Shown here piece by piece: positions 5,840 to 12,711 of a stretch of DNA of 12,711 nt (its first letter is position 1; each line of letters opens with the position of its first letter). The DNA comes from CAZQXD01 sp964597315 (lineage in GTDB: Bacteria; Pseudomonadota; Gammaproteobacteria; Competibacterales; Competibacteraceae). The stretch is from the NCBI GenBank assembly GCA_964597315.1, contig CAZQXD010000094.1, forward strand, positions 1 to 12,711, read 5' to 3'. The position numbers and the translations under genes are program-made. The notes below the pieces were generated by a model. The model saw nothing but the letters and a program-made list of their open reading frames with translations. It made no database searches and was not told the origin of the DNA.

Positions 5840-6856
5840 ATGCTTCGAGTTTCCCGCGCGGTCCTGGTCGTTGTGCTTGCCTTGGCCGTCTGTCTGACCA
5901 CTCAGGCCGCCACCGAACCAGTGGCGGTTAAAGTCGTGCCTTTGGAAAAACTGATTATCCAACCCGAGGCATCGGCTCCGGCCACCGTAGTCAGCTTGGG
6001 GGACAGTCGTATTGCCGCCGAGATCAACGCCCCCGTGGTAGCCATTCCGGTGCGGGTGGGGGAGGTCGTGGAGGCTGGCGGGACGCTTGTGGAACTGGAC
6101 TGCGGTGACTACGAATTGTCCGTAGCGGAGCTAAAGGCGCGTCTGGACGGGGTGAAAGCCCGAATCGCCTTCGCCAGCCAACAAGTTAAGCGCGCCCGGT
6201 CACTGGCCCGCCAAAACACCATGTCCCGGGAACTGCGTGAACAGCGGGAATCGGAACTAGACGTCCTGGTCGCGGAGCGGGCCGCCACCCAGGCCAATCT
6301 GGCCATGGCCCGGCGCAAGCTGGGCAAATGCACGGTGCGGACCCCCTTCAAGGCGGCGGTGCTGGAGCGGCTGATCAGTGTGGGGGAATTCGCCACCCTT
6401 GGAACCCCTTTAGCGCGGGTGCTGGACCTGGAGCATCTGGAGGTGACGGCCACGGTGCCCACAAGGGACGTCGACCTCCTGGAGCGGGCGCGGCAATTAC
6501 TGTTTCGCCATGGCGGGCGGGACTATCCGGTGAAGCCCCGCGCCCTCAGCCCGGTCATCGACACGCGCAGCCGTACCCGGGAGTCACGGCTGTTGTTCGT
6601 CGGCGAGGCCGCCCGGCCGGGGGCGAGCGGTCGATTGGTATGGTCCAACGGCACGGCCCTACCCGCAGATCTGCTGGTGCGCAGGGATCGGCAATTGGGC
6701 GTGCTGCTGGCCGAGAACGGCAAAGCGGCGTTTCATCCCCTGCCGAAGGCCCAGGAGGGGCGGCCCGCACTGGTGGACCTACCGGCTACCGCATTGATTA
6801 TCACCGAGGGCCGTTTCGGACTGAACGACGGCGACTCCGTAACATTGGTGGACTGA
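5840..6856 (+). CDS. RND efflux periplasmic adaptor (membrane fusion protein)
   Basis: A 338-residue HlyD/AcrA-type protein that links an inner-membrane RND pump to an outer-membrane channel. A signal peptide is evident: basic MLRVSR, a hydrophobic core, and likely cleavage after TTQA at 23. The Cys at 18 lacks a proper lipobox, so it is probably not a lipoprotein. The first half of the lipoyl/barrel-sandwich domain reads APVVAIPVRVGEVVEAGGTL (residues 64-83). A helical hairpin rich in Arg, Glu and Ala follows (about 95-158). The second lipoyl half includes TVRTPFKAAVLERLISVGE, and then come the beta-barrel and a short proximal domain. It is somewhat shorter than AcrA. The ribosome-binding site is weak. 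It ends 4 bp before the pump gene, so the two are almost certainly co-transcribed and translationally coupled. Confidence 0.9.
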   Translation: MLRVSRAVLVVVLALAVCLTTQAATEPVAVKVVPLEKLIIQPEASAPATVVSLGDSRIAAEINAPVVAIPVRVGEVVEAGGTLVELDCGDYELSVAELKARLDGVKARIAFASQQVKRARSLARQNTMSRELREQRESELDVLVAERAATQANLAMARRKLGKCTVRTPFKAAVLERLISVGEFATLGTPLARVLDLEHLEVTATVPTRDVDLLERARQLLFRHGGRDYPVKPRALSPVIDTRSRTRESRLLFVGEAARPGASGRLVWSNGTALPADLLVRRDRQLGVLLAENGKAAFHPLPKAQEGRPALVDLPATALIITEGRFGLNDGDSVTLVD

Positions 6857-6860
6857 GTCC

Positions 6861-9800
6861 ATGCTAATCCGGTTTCTGCAAAACCACGTTCTGGCCAATC
6901 TGACCTTCATCGTGGTGCTGGTTGTGGGCGCTCTGACCTACCTTTCCCTGCCCCGGGAACAAGACCCCACCATCAACTTCAACTGGATAGACATTACCAC
7001 CGTGTTCCCCGGAGCCTCCGCAGAGGACGTAGAGAAACAAGTCACCGACGTGCTAGAAGACGCGGTGGCCAAGCTCTCGGATGTGCGCTTCGTATCCAGT
7101 AATTCTCGGGAGAGTGTATCCAGCGTCTTGGTTCGCTTTCAGGATATTGACGAAGACACCTTCGACAAACGCATTAACGATCTGCGCCGGGAGATCCAGA
7201 ACAAGCAACGGGAACTGCCCGAGGAAGTGGAAGACCCGACCATCTTGGAGATCACCTCATCCAACGCCTTGCCCACCGCCACCCTGGTGGTGACAGGACC
7301 GGCCTCCGACGAGAATCTGCGCCGCCAGGCCCGTAACGTGGAAGAGGACCTGGAACGGCTACCTGGGGTGGATGGCGTCCAGCCCCTCGCTTTGTTCGAC
7401 CCCGAATTGCAGGTCAATTTCTTCCCGGAGCGATTGGAAGGCTTGGGCTTGAGTCCCACCGACCTGGCCAATACCGTAGCCAGCTACTACCGGGATGTAT
7501 CGGCGGGCACCGTGCAAGTGAACCAGGAAAACTGGCTGGTGCGACTGTCTGGAGCAGTGGCCGACCCGGACTACCTGGCTGGGCTGCCGGTGGTGACCGC
7601 CCAGGGCGAGGTGCCCTTGGGTGATTTGGCGATGGTGGAGCGGGCCAGAGAAAAGCCCGACATGCTGGTGCGCTTTAACGGCCAACCGGCGGTGCTGCTG
7701 GCGGTGACCAAAAAAGGCGACGCCAATCTGCTGGAACTGGTGGAGCGGGTGGAAGCCTATATCCAATCCCGCAACCGCTTCGCCGACAACACCGGGGTGC
7801 GCCTGTTTCTGGTGGACGACCAAACGGAAGTCACCCGTAACGCCTTGAACCTGATGCAGAATAATGCCCTGGTGGGGCTGTTTCTGGTGCTGTTCGTGAG
7901 CTGGTTGTTTTTAGGCTCGCGGATCGCCCTGTTCACCTGCATCGGCATTCCCTTTGTGCTTACCGGCACGTTTTGGGTTCTTAGTGGGCTGGATCAGACC
8001 CTCAACGTCACGGTATTACTGGGGGTGGTGATTGCCCTGGGCATGTTGGTGGACGATGCAGTCGTGGTGGTGGAAGCGGTGTTTTACCGGCTGACTCGGG
8101 GCGAGGCGGTATTGCCCGCCATTGAAGCGGCTCTCAAGGAGGTTTTTGCTCCGGTGACCACGGCGGTGCTTACCACCATAGCGGCATTTATGCCCCTGAT
8201 GCTGCTGCCAGGCATTCTGGGCAAGTTTATGCTGGTGATCCCCCTAGTGGTGACGGTTGCCCTATGCATCAGCCTGGTTGAAGCCTATTGGATGCTGCCT
8301 GCCCATATTCTGGGCGCCAATGTCAATTTTAAGCGGCCGTCGTTTTTTCACCGCCATAGGGTGCGTGCCTTACACTGGCTCCGGGTCAAGTACACCAAGC
8401 TGTTGGTGCGGGTGCTGCGGTGGCCCAAGACCGCCCTGCTGCTGGTGCTGCTGATGATGGGAGGAGCCTTCGGGGCACTGACCAATGGGCTGATAAAATT
8501 CGATTTTTTTGCCTCTGACCCACTGCGGATGTATTACATCAACGTGGAAATGCCCGTGGGGACCGCCCTAGAATCCACCCTGAGCAAAGTGCTGGAGGTG
8601 GAGAGCAAGGTGCGCGCTCACCTAGAGCCGGAGGAAACCCGCTCGGTGGTCAGCTATGCCGGCCTGGCTTTCACCGAGACCGCCCCTCAGGTGGGCAGCC
8701 AGTATGGACAGGTGATTGTCAGCCTCAAGCCCCGCGAGGAGGGCATGCGGGAAGTGGATGATGTCATGGATTCCATGCGCGCCGACGTAATGGACACGGT
8801 GGGGCCACGTAAGCTGTCCTTTCTGCGTCTAGCCGGTGGCCCTCCGGTTTCCAAGCCCATTAATGTCAAGGTCCGGGGCGATAATATCGACGAATTACGC
8901 GCTGCGGTGGCGGAGCTTAAATCCGCCATGGCCGCCAATGAAGCGATTCTCGATATCGTCGATGACGACGGGCCAGGGCTGATGGAGCTGAAACTGGCCA
9001 TCAATCGGGATGCCGTCAAGCGTTCTGGACTTGATCCCGCACAGGTGGGCCGCGTTATCGCCCTGCTGGTGGACGGAGAAGTAGTGGCCAGTCTCCAGGA
9101 TCGTGGCGAGACTGTGGATGTACGGGTCCGCGCCTTACCCGAGAATCTCGATTCCCTAGATGAGCTGCTGCGCCATACCCTGCCCCTGCCCGAGGGTGGT
9201 CGTATTCCCCTGGCTGAGTTGGTTACTCAGGAGACCCGCCGCAGCCAGGGCAATATCCGCCATTACAACTTTCGGCGCGCCATCACCGTCGAGGCGGATA
9301 TCCGTAAGGAGCTGACCGACACCGTGGCGGCCAACGCCTATATCCGCGACCATTGGGAGCAGGTCCGCGACCGCTATCCCAACGTGGACCTGGATTTCTC
9401 TGGAGAGTTGGATGACATTCAGGAGAGCCTGGACTCCATCGCCGTATTGTTCTTGTTCGGGGTAGGCGTGATCTATCTGATTCTAGGCACCCAGTTCAGG
9501 AGTTATTTCCAGCCCCTGATGATCCTGGTCACCGTGCCCATGGCCTTCACGGGCGTGGTGCTGGGCCTGCTTATCACCCAAGACCCCCTGAGCCTGTTCA
9601 CACTGTATGGGGTGGTGGCCTTGGCGGGGATCGCCGTGAACTCGGCCATCGTCTTGATTTCGGCGGCTAACGACCGGCTGGAAGCGGGCATGTCGGTACT
9701 CCACGCCACCCTATATGCCGGACGGCGGCGGGTGATCCCCATATTCATCACCACGATGACCACCATCGCCGGGTTGTTCTCCCTGGCCGCCGGCCTGGCT

Positions 9801-9977
9801 GGCCATTCCCTGATCTGGGGACCGGTGGCCACGGCCATCGTCTGGGGTATGGGTTTTTCCACGGTGTTGACGCTGCTGATGATCCCGTTGCTGTACCGGC
9901 TATTCATGGGCTGGAGCCAGCGGCGGCGCCAGAAGGCGGCGGCGCGGGTTGAGACCGAGGCGGTGGCCAATCCCTAG
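6861..9977 (+). CDS. RND efflux transporter, inner-membrane permease
   Basis: A 1038-residue proton-driven exporter of the AcrB/HAE1-like RND superfamily, full length. It begins with a cytoplasmic helix and TM1 (residues 1-30), then PREQDPTI, a hallmark of the family. A large periplasmic domain follows, then TM2-TM6 from about 335 with GMLVDDAVVVVEA, where D398 and D399 match the proton-relay aspartates D407 and D408 of AcrB. A second periplasmic domain runs from about 550 to 860, then TM8-TM12. In TM10 the AcrB K940 position is N927 (GIAVNSAIVL), seen in other RND subgroups. The tail is short and basic. It forms a two-gene operon with the adaptor; the outer-membrane factor must be encoded elsewhere. 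Substrate cannot be told: the paired Asp in TM4 is typical of hydrophobic-compound exporters rather than metal exporters, but this is inference. Confidence 0.94.
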   Translation: MLIRFLQNHVLANLTFIVVLVVGALTYLSLPREQDPTINFNWIDITTVFPGASAEDVEKQVTDVLEDAVAKLSDVRFVSSNSRESVSSVLVRFQDIDEDTFDKRINDLRREIQNKQRELPEEVEDPTILEITSSNALPTATLVVTGPASDENLRRQARNVEEDLERLPGVDGVQPLALFDPELQVNFFPERLEGLGLSPTDLANTVASYYRDVSAGTVQVNQENWLVRLSGAVADPDYLAGLPVVTAQGEVPLGDLAMVERAREKPDMLVRFNGQPAVLLAVTKKGDANLLELVERVEAYIQSRNRFADNTGVRLFLVDDQTEVTRNALNLMQNNALVGLFLVLFVSWLFLGSRIALFTCIGIPFVLTGTFWVLSGLDQTLNVTVLLGVVIALGMLVDDAVVVVEAVFYRLTRGEAVLPAIEAALKEVFAPVTTAVLTTIAAFMPLMLLPGILGKFMLVIPLVVTVALCISLVEAYWMLPAHILGANVNFKRPSFFHRHRVRALHWLRVKYTKLLVRVLRWPKTALLLVLLMMGGAFGALTNGLIKFDFFASDPLRMYYINVEMPVGTALESTLSKVLEVESKVRAHLEPEETRSVVSYAGLAFTETAPQVGSQYGQVIVSLKPREEGMREVDDVMDSMRADVMDTVGPRKLSFLRLAGGPPVSKPINVKVRGDNIDELRAAVAELKSAMAANEAILDIVDDDGPGLMELKLAINRDAVKRSGLDPAQVGRVIALLVDGEVVASLQDRGETVDVRVRALPENLDSLDELLRHTLPLPEGGRIPLAELVTQETRRSQGNIRHYNFRRAITVEADIRKELTDTVAANAYIRDHWEQVRDRYPNVDLDFSGELDDIQESLDSIAVLFLFGVGVIYLILGTQFRSYFQPLMILVTVPMAFTGVVLGLLITQDPLSLFTLYGVVALAGIAVNSAIVLISAANDRLEAGMSVLHATLYAGRRRVIPIFITTMTTIAGLFSLAAGLAGHSLIWGPVATAIVWGMGFSTVLTLLMIPLLYRLFMGWSQRRRQKAAARVETEAVANP

Positions 9978-10014
9978 GCTTAGCTTTTTAGCAACAATTC
10001 CGAACCATGATGCT

Positions 10015-11034
10015 TCAATGGGAATATTTTTTTGCGAGCGCCCGCACCTTAGCTCCCGCTTCACTCAGTCGCTCTTCCGCGAGTTCACCCTTCTCAACGG
10101 CATTTCGGATTGCATTAACAACCCGTTCGAGTTGGTCGTCGATCGCTGCAAGCAGAAGGTAATCCGAGCCAGCGTTCAATGCATCGATGGCCACCTCTTC
10201 AATAGAGCGATCTCTCATCGTGGCGCGAGAGTCGAGATCATCGCTCATGATAACGCCCTTGAAACCGAATTCACTGCGGAGCATCTCGATAATCCTAGGT
10301 GAAATGGACGCGGGTTTTTCGGCATCAAACGCTTCAACAATTGAAGGTCCCACCATTATTATTTCGACATCGTTTTTAATCGCCTCAGCAAAAGGAATAA
10401 ACCCAGGCTTAAACGAGTCTGCCTTTTCAGTGATAATCGCTCCAGGTTCAATAGCGGGGTCCAGTGCGATAGTGTGGAAACCTGGAAAATGTTTTGCTGT
10501 CGCAGCCACACTCGCTGCTTGAACGCCGCGAATATAGGCGGAGGAGATTCGCGCAATTAACTCAGGTTCCGTGGACCATGTTCGTCCAAACAGCCAAGGG
10601 TTTTGGCCCGTGACAACATCCAGGATTGGCGCAAGAAAGCAGTTGACGCCCAAGCCTTTCGCAGCTTTCGCGATCGAGATGGAAATGTGTTCAAAGCCAT
10701 CAGCGTCGTAGCTTGGCAATTCTTCAACTGCTGGAAAATGAGGCGCGAGATCGTGCATTCTGCAAATACCGCCAATTTCTTGATCCACCGCCACGAGCAA
10801 TTCACCAGTCAAATCAGCGGCTTCTTTGGTGACACGTAGAAACGTGTCGGCCGTCTCCGTGGATTTTCGGGTCTCTGACATGTTTCTGGCTAGATATTCT
10901 TCTCGGGACTCTCCTAGCAGGATTGAGCAACCCCCATTCTCCAAGAATCGCTTTACGGAATCACTGAGCGTCATGGTATCAAAAGCCGGTAGAATAACCG
11001 CGTGTGCGTCTTTGGTTCGATTATCTTTTATCAT
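10015..11034 (-). CDS. Glycoside hydrolase family 3 (NagZ-like) protein with altered catalytic loop
   Basis: A 339-residue single-domain protein resembling beta-N-acetylhexosaminidases of family GH3, which in NagZ cleave GlcNAc-anhydroMurNAc during peptidoglycan recycling. Visible matches are VDQEIGG (83-89, NagZ VDQEGG), APILDV (135-140), NPWLFGRTWSTEPELI (145-160), KHFPG (181-185) and GVIMSDDL (260-267), where D265 is the expected nucleophile. NagZ enzymes carry Asp-Ser-His in the loop after KHFPGHG; here that loop reads KHFPGFHTIALDPAI, keeping the Asp (D192) but not the His general acid/base. Activity or substrate may therefore differ. No signal peptide is seen. No Shine-Dalgarno sequence precedes the ATG at 11032-11034; a TATATA box lies almost on it. 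A+T content is higher than in the flanking genes, which suggests horizontal acquisition. It converges on the RND operon with 37 bp between. Confidence 0.82.
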   Translation of the reverse strand: MIKDNRTKDAHAVILPAFDTMTLSDSVKRFLENGGCSILLGESREEYLARNMSETRKSTETADTFLRVTKEAADLTGELLVAVDQEIGGICRMHDLAPHFPAVEELPSYDADGFEHISISIAKAAKGLGVNCFLAPILDVVTGQNPWLFGRTWSTEPELIARISSAYIRGVQAASVAATAKHFPGFHTIALDPAIEPGAIITEKADSFKPGFIPFAEAIKNDVEIIMVGPSIVEAFDAEKPASISPRIIEMLRSEFGFKGVIMSDDLDSRATMRDRSIEEVAIDALNAGSDYLLLAAIDDQLERVVNAIRNAVEKGELAEERLSEAGAKVRALAKKYSH

Positions 11035-11110
11035 GTTTTATATACTAAAGTAATCAGAGAGGGGCTGATTTGGATTGATAGAAGTCAATAAGCAAGCCTA
11101 TTTACAGCGC

Positions 11111-11443
11111 TTATGTATACTCCCTGTCCGGTGACTTATCAAACCCCTGTCCCGAGCAGACCCCAGCAAGGCGGCACGCTCGTCGGCGGTGACATATCAT
11201 CGGCTTTCCTGTCGGTGCAGGTTTAAGCGCACGCCGCGCCTCGTTATTGGCATTGACCATCTGGGTGGGACCCGGCGTAATCCCGACCAGGACGATCCGC
11301 GCACTAGGGTTGGTGTACTCAAACGGAGCATAGTAGATCTTCATGTCGCCATTTGAATCTATCAATGGACGCGGGTCGCGCACCTCTGGCGGGCGCGGAT
11401 CGCAAAGCACCGACGCGAACTTCTCGATCAGTTGAGTATTCAC
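11111..11443 (-). pseudogene. Truncated uracil-DNA glycosylase-like gene
   Basis: A 110-codon frame starts at GTG (11441-11443) with AGGAG 8 bases upstream and a TATAAC box (11463-11468, minus strand) further up. Residues 1-69 look like a genuine protein start: IYYAPFEYTNPSARIVLVGI, then TPGPTQMVNANNEARRAL, which I recall from a uracil-DNA-glycosylase-like family of over 200 residues. After ARRAL the resemblance stops, and the frame ends with an Arg/Cys-rich run unlike a folded domain, so at least the C-terminal half is missing. Beyond the break, another frame (11098-11196, minus) reads VTADERAALLGSARDRGLI and looks more coding-like, as if the end of another or frameshifted gene had been joined. 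The original function in DNA repair is inferred; the fragment is unlikely to be active. It lies between ssrA and the GH3-like gene on the same strand. Confidence 0.55.
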
Positions 11444-11504
11444 TTACACTGCTCCTTTGCAAGTTATACAGGTTGCCTGGACCTATAGCACGGGTCGCAG
11501 GCAA

Positions 11505-11535
11505 TAAAAAACCCCAACCGAGAACAGTTGGGGTT
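11505..11535 (-). terminator. Intrinsic terminator of ssrA
   Basis: On the minus strand AACCCCAAC and GTTGGGGTT (11510-11518 and 11527-11535) form a perfect 9-bp stem with an 8-base loop, followed by a U-run (the A-run at 11505-11511 on the plus strand). It lies 8 bases after the mature tmRNA 3' end, in the right orientation and spacing. Confidence 0.9.
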
Positions 11536-11542
11536 GGGTGAT

Positions 11543-11912
11543 TGGTGGAGGCGGGGGGAATCGAACCCCCGTCCGCGAGACCTCCGCCCTTGGTACTACA
11601 TGCTTAGCCGTGTCTTTGATTTAACCGTTGGCCCCCCGACCGGCAGGGTGACGCAACGGCGGTCCCGGTTAGGTTTTAGCGGGTTGGCCCCAGGCGTGCC
11701 GCGCCGCGAGCTTGTATTGGGTTGACCACTGAGCGTCCCGAAGGACTCCGGACCTTACAAGCGAGTTCCGGTCAGCGGCTGGCGGGGCTTAAGCCGCCAG
11801 AGCGTAGTTGTCGTCGTTGGCAACTATAATTTGCAGCATTTTTTACGAGGTTAGCTACATCCTCGGCATGCACCTCAGGTTTTGCAACCCGCGTCGAAGC
11901 CATGTCGCCCCC
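11543..11912 (-). ncRNA. ssrA: Transfer-messenger RNA (tmRNA)
   Basis: This RNA rescues stalled ribosomes with SmpB and tags the nascent protein for degradation. Reading on the minus strand, the 5' end GGGGGCGACATGGCTTCGAC begins at 11912 and the 3' end is CGCCTCCACCA, ending at 11543. The two ends pair as a 7-bp acceptor stem with one G-U pair. The T arm contains GGGGGTTCGATTCCCCC near the 3' end. The tag frame lies at 11789-11821: Ala-Asn-Asp-Asp-Asn-Tyr-Ala-Leu-Ala-Ala, then TAA, resuming at GCC after UAGUU. Length is 370 nt, close to the E. coli RNA (363). The CCA is encoded. The tag differs from E. coli ANDENYALAA by one residue and is common among proteobacteria. It has its own promoter and a strong terminator, so it is a single-gene unit. 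Confidence 0.97.
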
Positions 11913-11925
11913 GTGAGGACCGGGA

Positions 11926-11955
11926 ATTGTACTACAAAGCAGAGACACCGGCCAA
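11926..11955 (-). promoter_or_regulatory. ssrA promoter
   Basis: On the minus strand TTGGCC (11950-11955) and TACAAT (11926-11931) are 18 bp apart, matching sigma-70 boxes at 4 and 5 of 6 positions. Transcription would start near 11919, a few bases before the mature tmRNA 5' end at 11912, leaving a short leader for RNase P to remove. Confidence 0.65.
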
Positions 11956-12103
11956 GTCGGGAAGTTGCATCGCGTCATCGTCGTGATATTTATTGCGTAT
12001 GGGGCCAGGGTCGCGGATTTCAAGCCTCGGACAGGGTGGCGATGCCGCTGTCTACACTTTGGAGATAGCCTCAAAGACCCATTCTTACCGTGGAGGATTC
12101 GCC

Positions 12104-12711
12104 ATGTCCAACAATCGACTGTCTATCGACAGGGACCGGGCCGTGCTGCTGCTGGTGGACATCCAACCGGACTTCATGCCCGGCGGGGCCTTGGCCGTGG
12201 AGGGGGGGGATGGCATCGTCGAGCCGGTGCGGGCGCTGATGATCCACGGGCGGTTTCGGCATATGGCCGCCACCCAGGACTGGCACTCCCCGGGCCATGT
12301 GTCCTTCGCCAGCAGCCATGTGGGCCGCAAGCCCTTCGAAACCATCGAACTGTACGGCCATGAACAGACCTTATGGCCGGATCATTGCATCCAGGGTACG
12401 CCTGGGGCGGAACTGCACCCAGGGCTGGAACTGGACCGGCTCGATGTCATCATTCGCAAAGGCGCCGACCCCGACTGCGACTCCTATAGCGGCTTTCGCA
12501 ACAATTGGAACCCCCAGGGACAGCGACCGCCCACAGGGCTGGCCGGGTATCTTCGGGACCGGGGCGTTGCTCAGGTGCTGCTGTGCGGCCTGGCCCGGGA
12601 TGTGTGCGTGAAGTGGACCGCCGAAGACGCCGTGAAGGCGGGTTTCGAGACGTTTTTCATCTGGGACCTGACCCGCTCCGTGAACCCGTCCGGGGACGGG
12701 CGGCTGCGAAA
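12104..12711 (+). CDS. pncA: Nicotinamidase PncA (3' end cut by window)
   Basis: A cysteine hydrolase that converts nicotinamide to nicotinate for NAD salvage. 202 complete codons are present; the family is about 210 residues, so only a few codons are missing. The catalytic triad is visible: D19 in LLLVDIQPDF, K119 in VIIRKGAD, and the nucleophile C168 in CGLARDVCVKWTA. Metal ligands D59, H61 and H65 lie in TQDWHSPGHVSF. LWPDHCIQGTPGAELH (90-105) is the typical substrate-pocket segment. GGAGG at 12092-12096 precedes the ATG at 12104 with good spacing. It is divergent from ssrA across about 190 bp, and I see no clear promoter of its own. A run of eight Gs (12202-12209) falls in codons 33-35 without disturbing the frame. 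Confidence 0.93.
   Translation, partial: MSNNRLSIDRDRAVLLLVDIQPDFMPGGALAVEGGDGIVEPVRALMIHGRFRHMAATQDWHSPGHVSFASSHVGRKPFETIELYGHEQTLWPDHCIQGTPGAELHPGLELDRLDVIIRKGADPDCDSYSGFRNNWNPQGQRPPTGLAGYLRDRGVAQVLLCGLARDVCVKWTAEDAVKAGFETFFIWDLTRSVNPSGDGRLR

Noticed and set aside
11528..12068. Open frames over and beside ssrA on either strand
   Set aside because: They lie on tmRNA sequence; the folded RNA and tag reading frame explain the region.
1..12711. CRISPR array or other tandem repeat arrays
   Set aside because: No regularly spaced repeats were seen; the only notable exact pair is the TAGACTAGT duplication before the RND operon.

Overview
The window is GC-rich over most of its length. Gene content fits a member of the Pseudomonadota, probably a gammaproteobacterium: a tmRNA with the tag ANDDNYALAA, a DksA-family regulator, an RND efflux pair, MobA and a DUF6494 protein. 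I cannot name the species. Most genes look like ordinary chromosomal core or near-core genes with GC-rich codon use. The stretch from about 9,980 to 11,500 is visibly richer in A+T and looks acquired.

Layout from left to right. The first ~55 bases are the right end of an IS200/IS605-family (TnpB-type) element, which abuts the 3' end of a small DUF6494 gene on the minus strand. mobA (molybdenum cofactor guanylyltransferase) runs on the plus strand and converges on a large sodium:solute symporter gene; the two stop codons share one CTAG. Upstream of the symporter, on the same strand, is a YaaR/DUF327-like gene. A divergent intergenic region with a dyad separates this from a plus-strand zinc-dependent succinylglutamate desuccinylase/aspartoacylase-family gene. 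After a ~375-bp non-coding stretch with a good sigma-70-like promoter comes a DksA-family gene whose zinc-finger cysteines are mostly lost. A structured, repeat-bearing intergenic region then leads into a two-gene RND efflux operon (periplasmic adaptor, then inner-membrane pump). Neither the outer-membrane channel nor a regulator gene is in the window.

The A+T-richer segment holds a minus-strand GH3/NagZ-like gene in which the usual catalytic Asp-Ser-His loop is altered, and a truncated uracil-DNA-glycosylase-like gene. Just beyond lies ssrA (tmRNA, minus strand) with a clear promoter and a strong intrinsic terminator. ssrA is a known integration hotspot, which fits the foreign look of the neighbouring segment. 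The window ends inside pncA (nicotinamidase, plus strand), which lacks only its last few codons.

No single large undescribed system is evident. The points most worth checking are the TnpB-element end fused to the DUF6494 stop codon (with a guide position antisense to that gene), the GH3 protein with the altered catalytic loop, the broken gene next to ssrA, and the paired 9-bp repeats in the RND promoter region.
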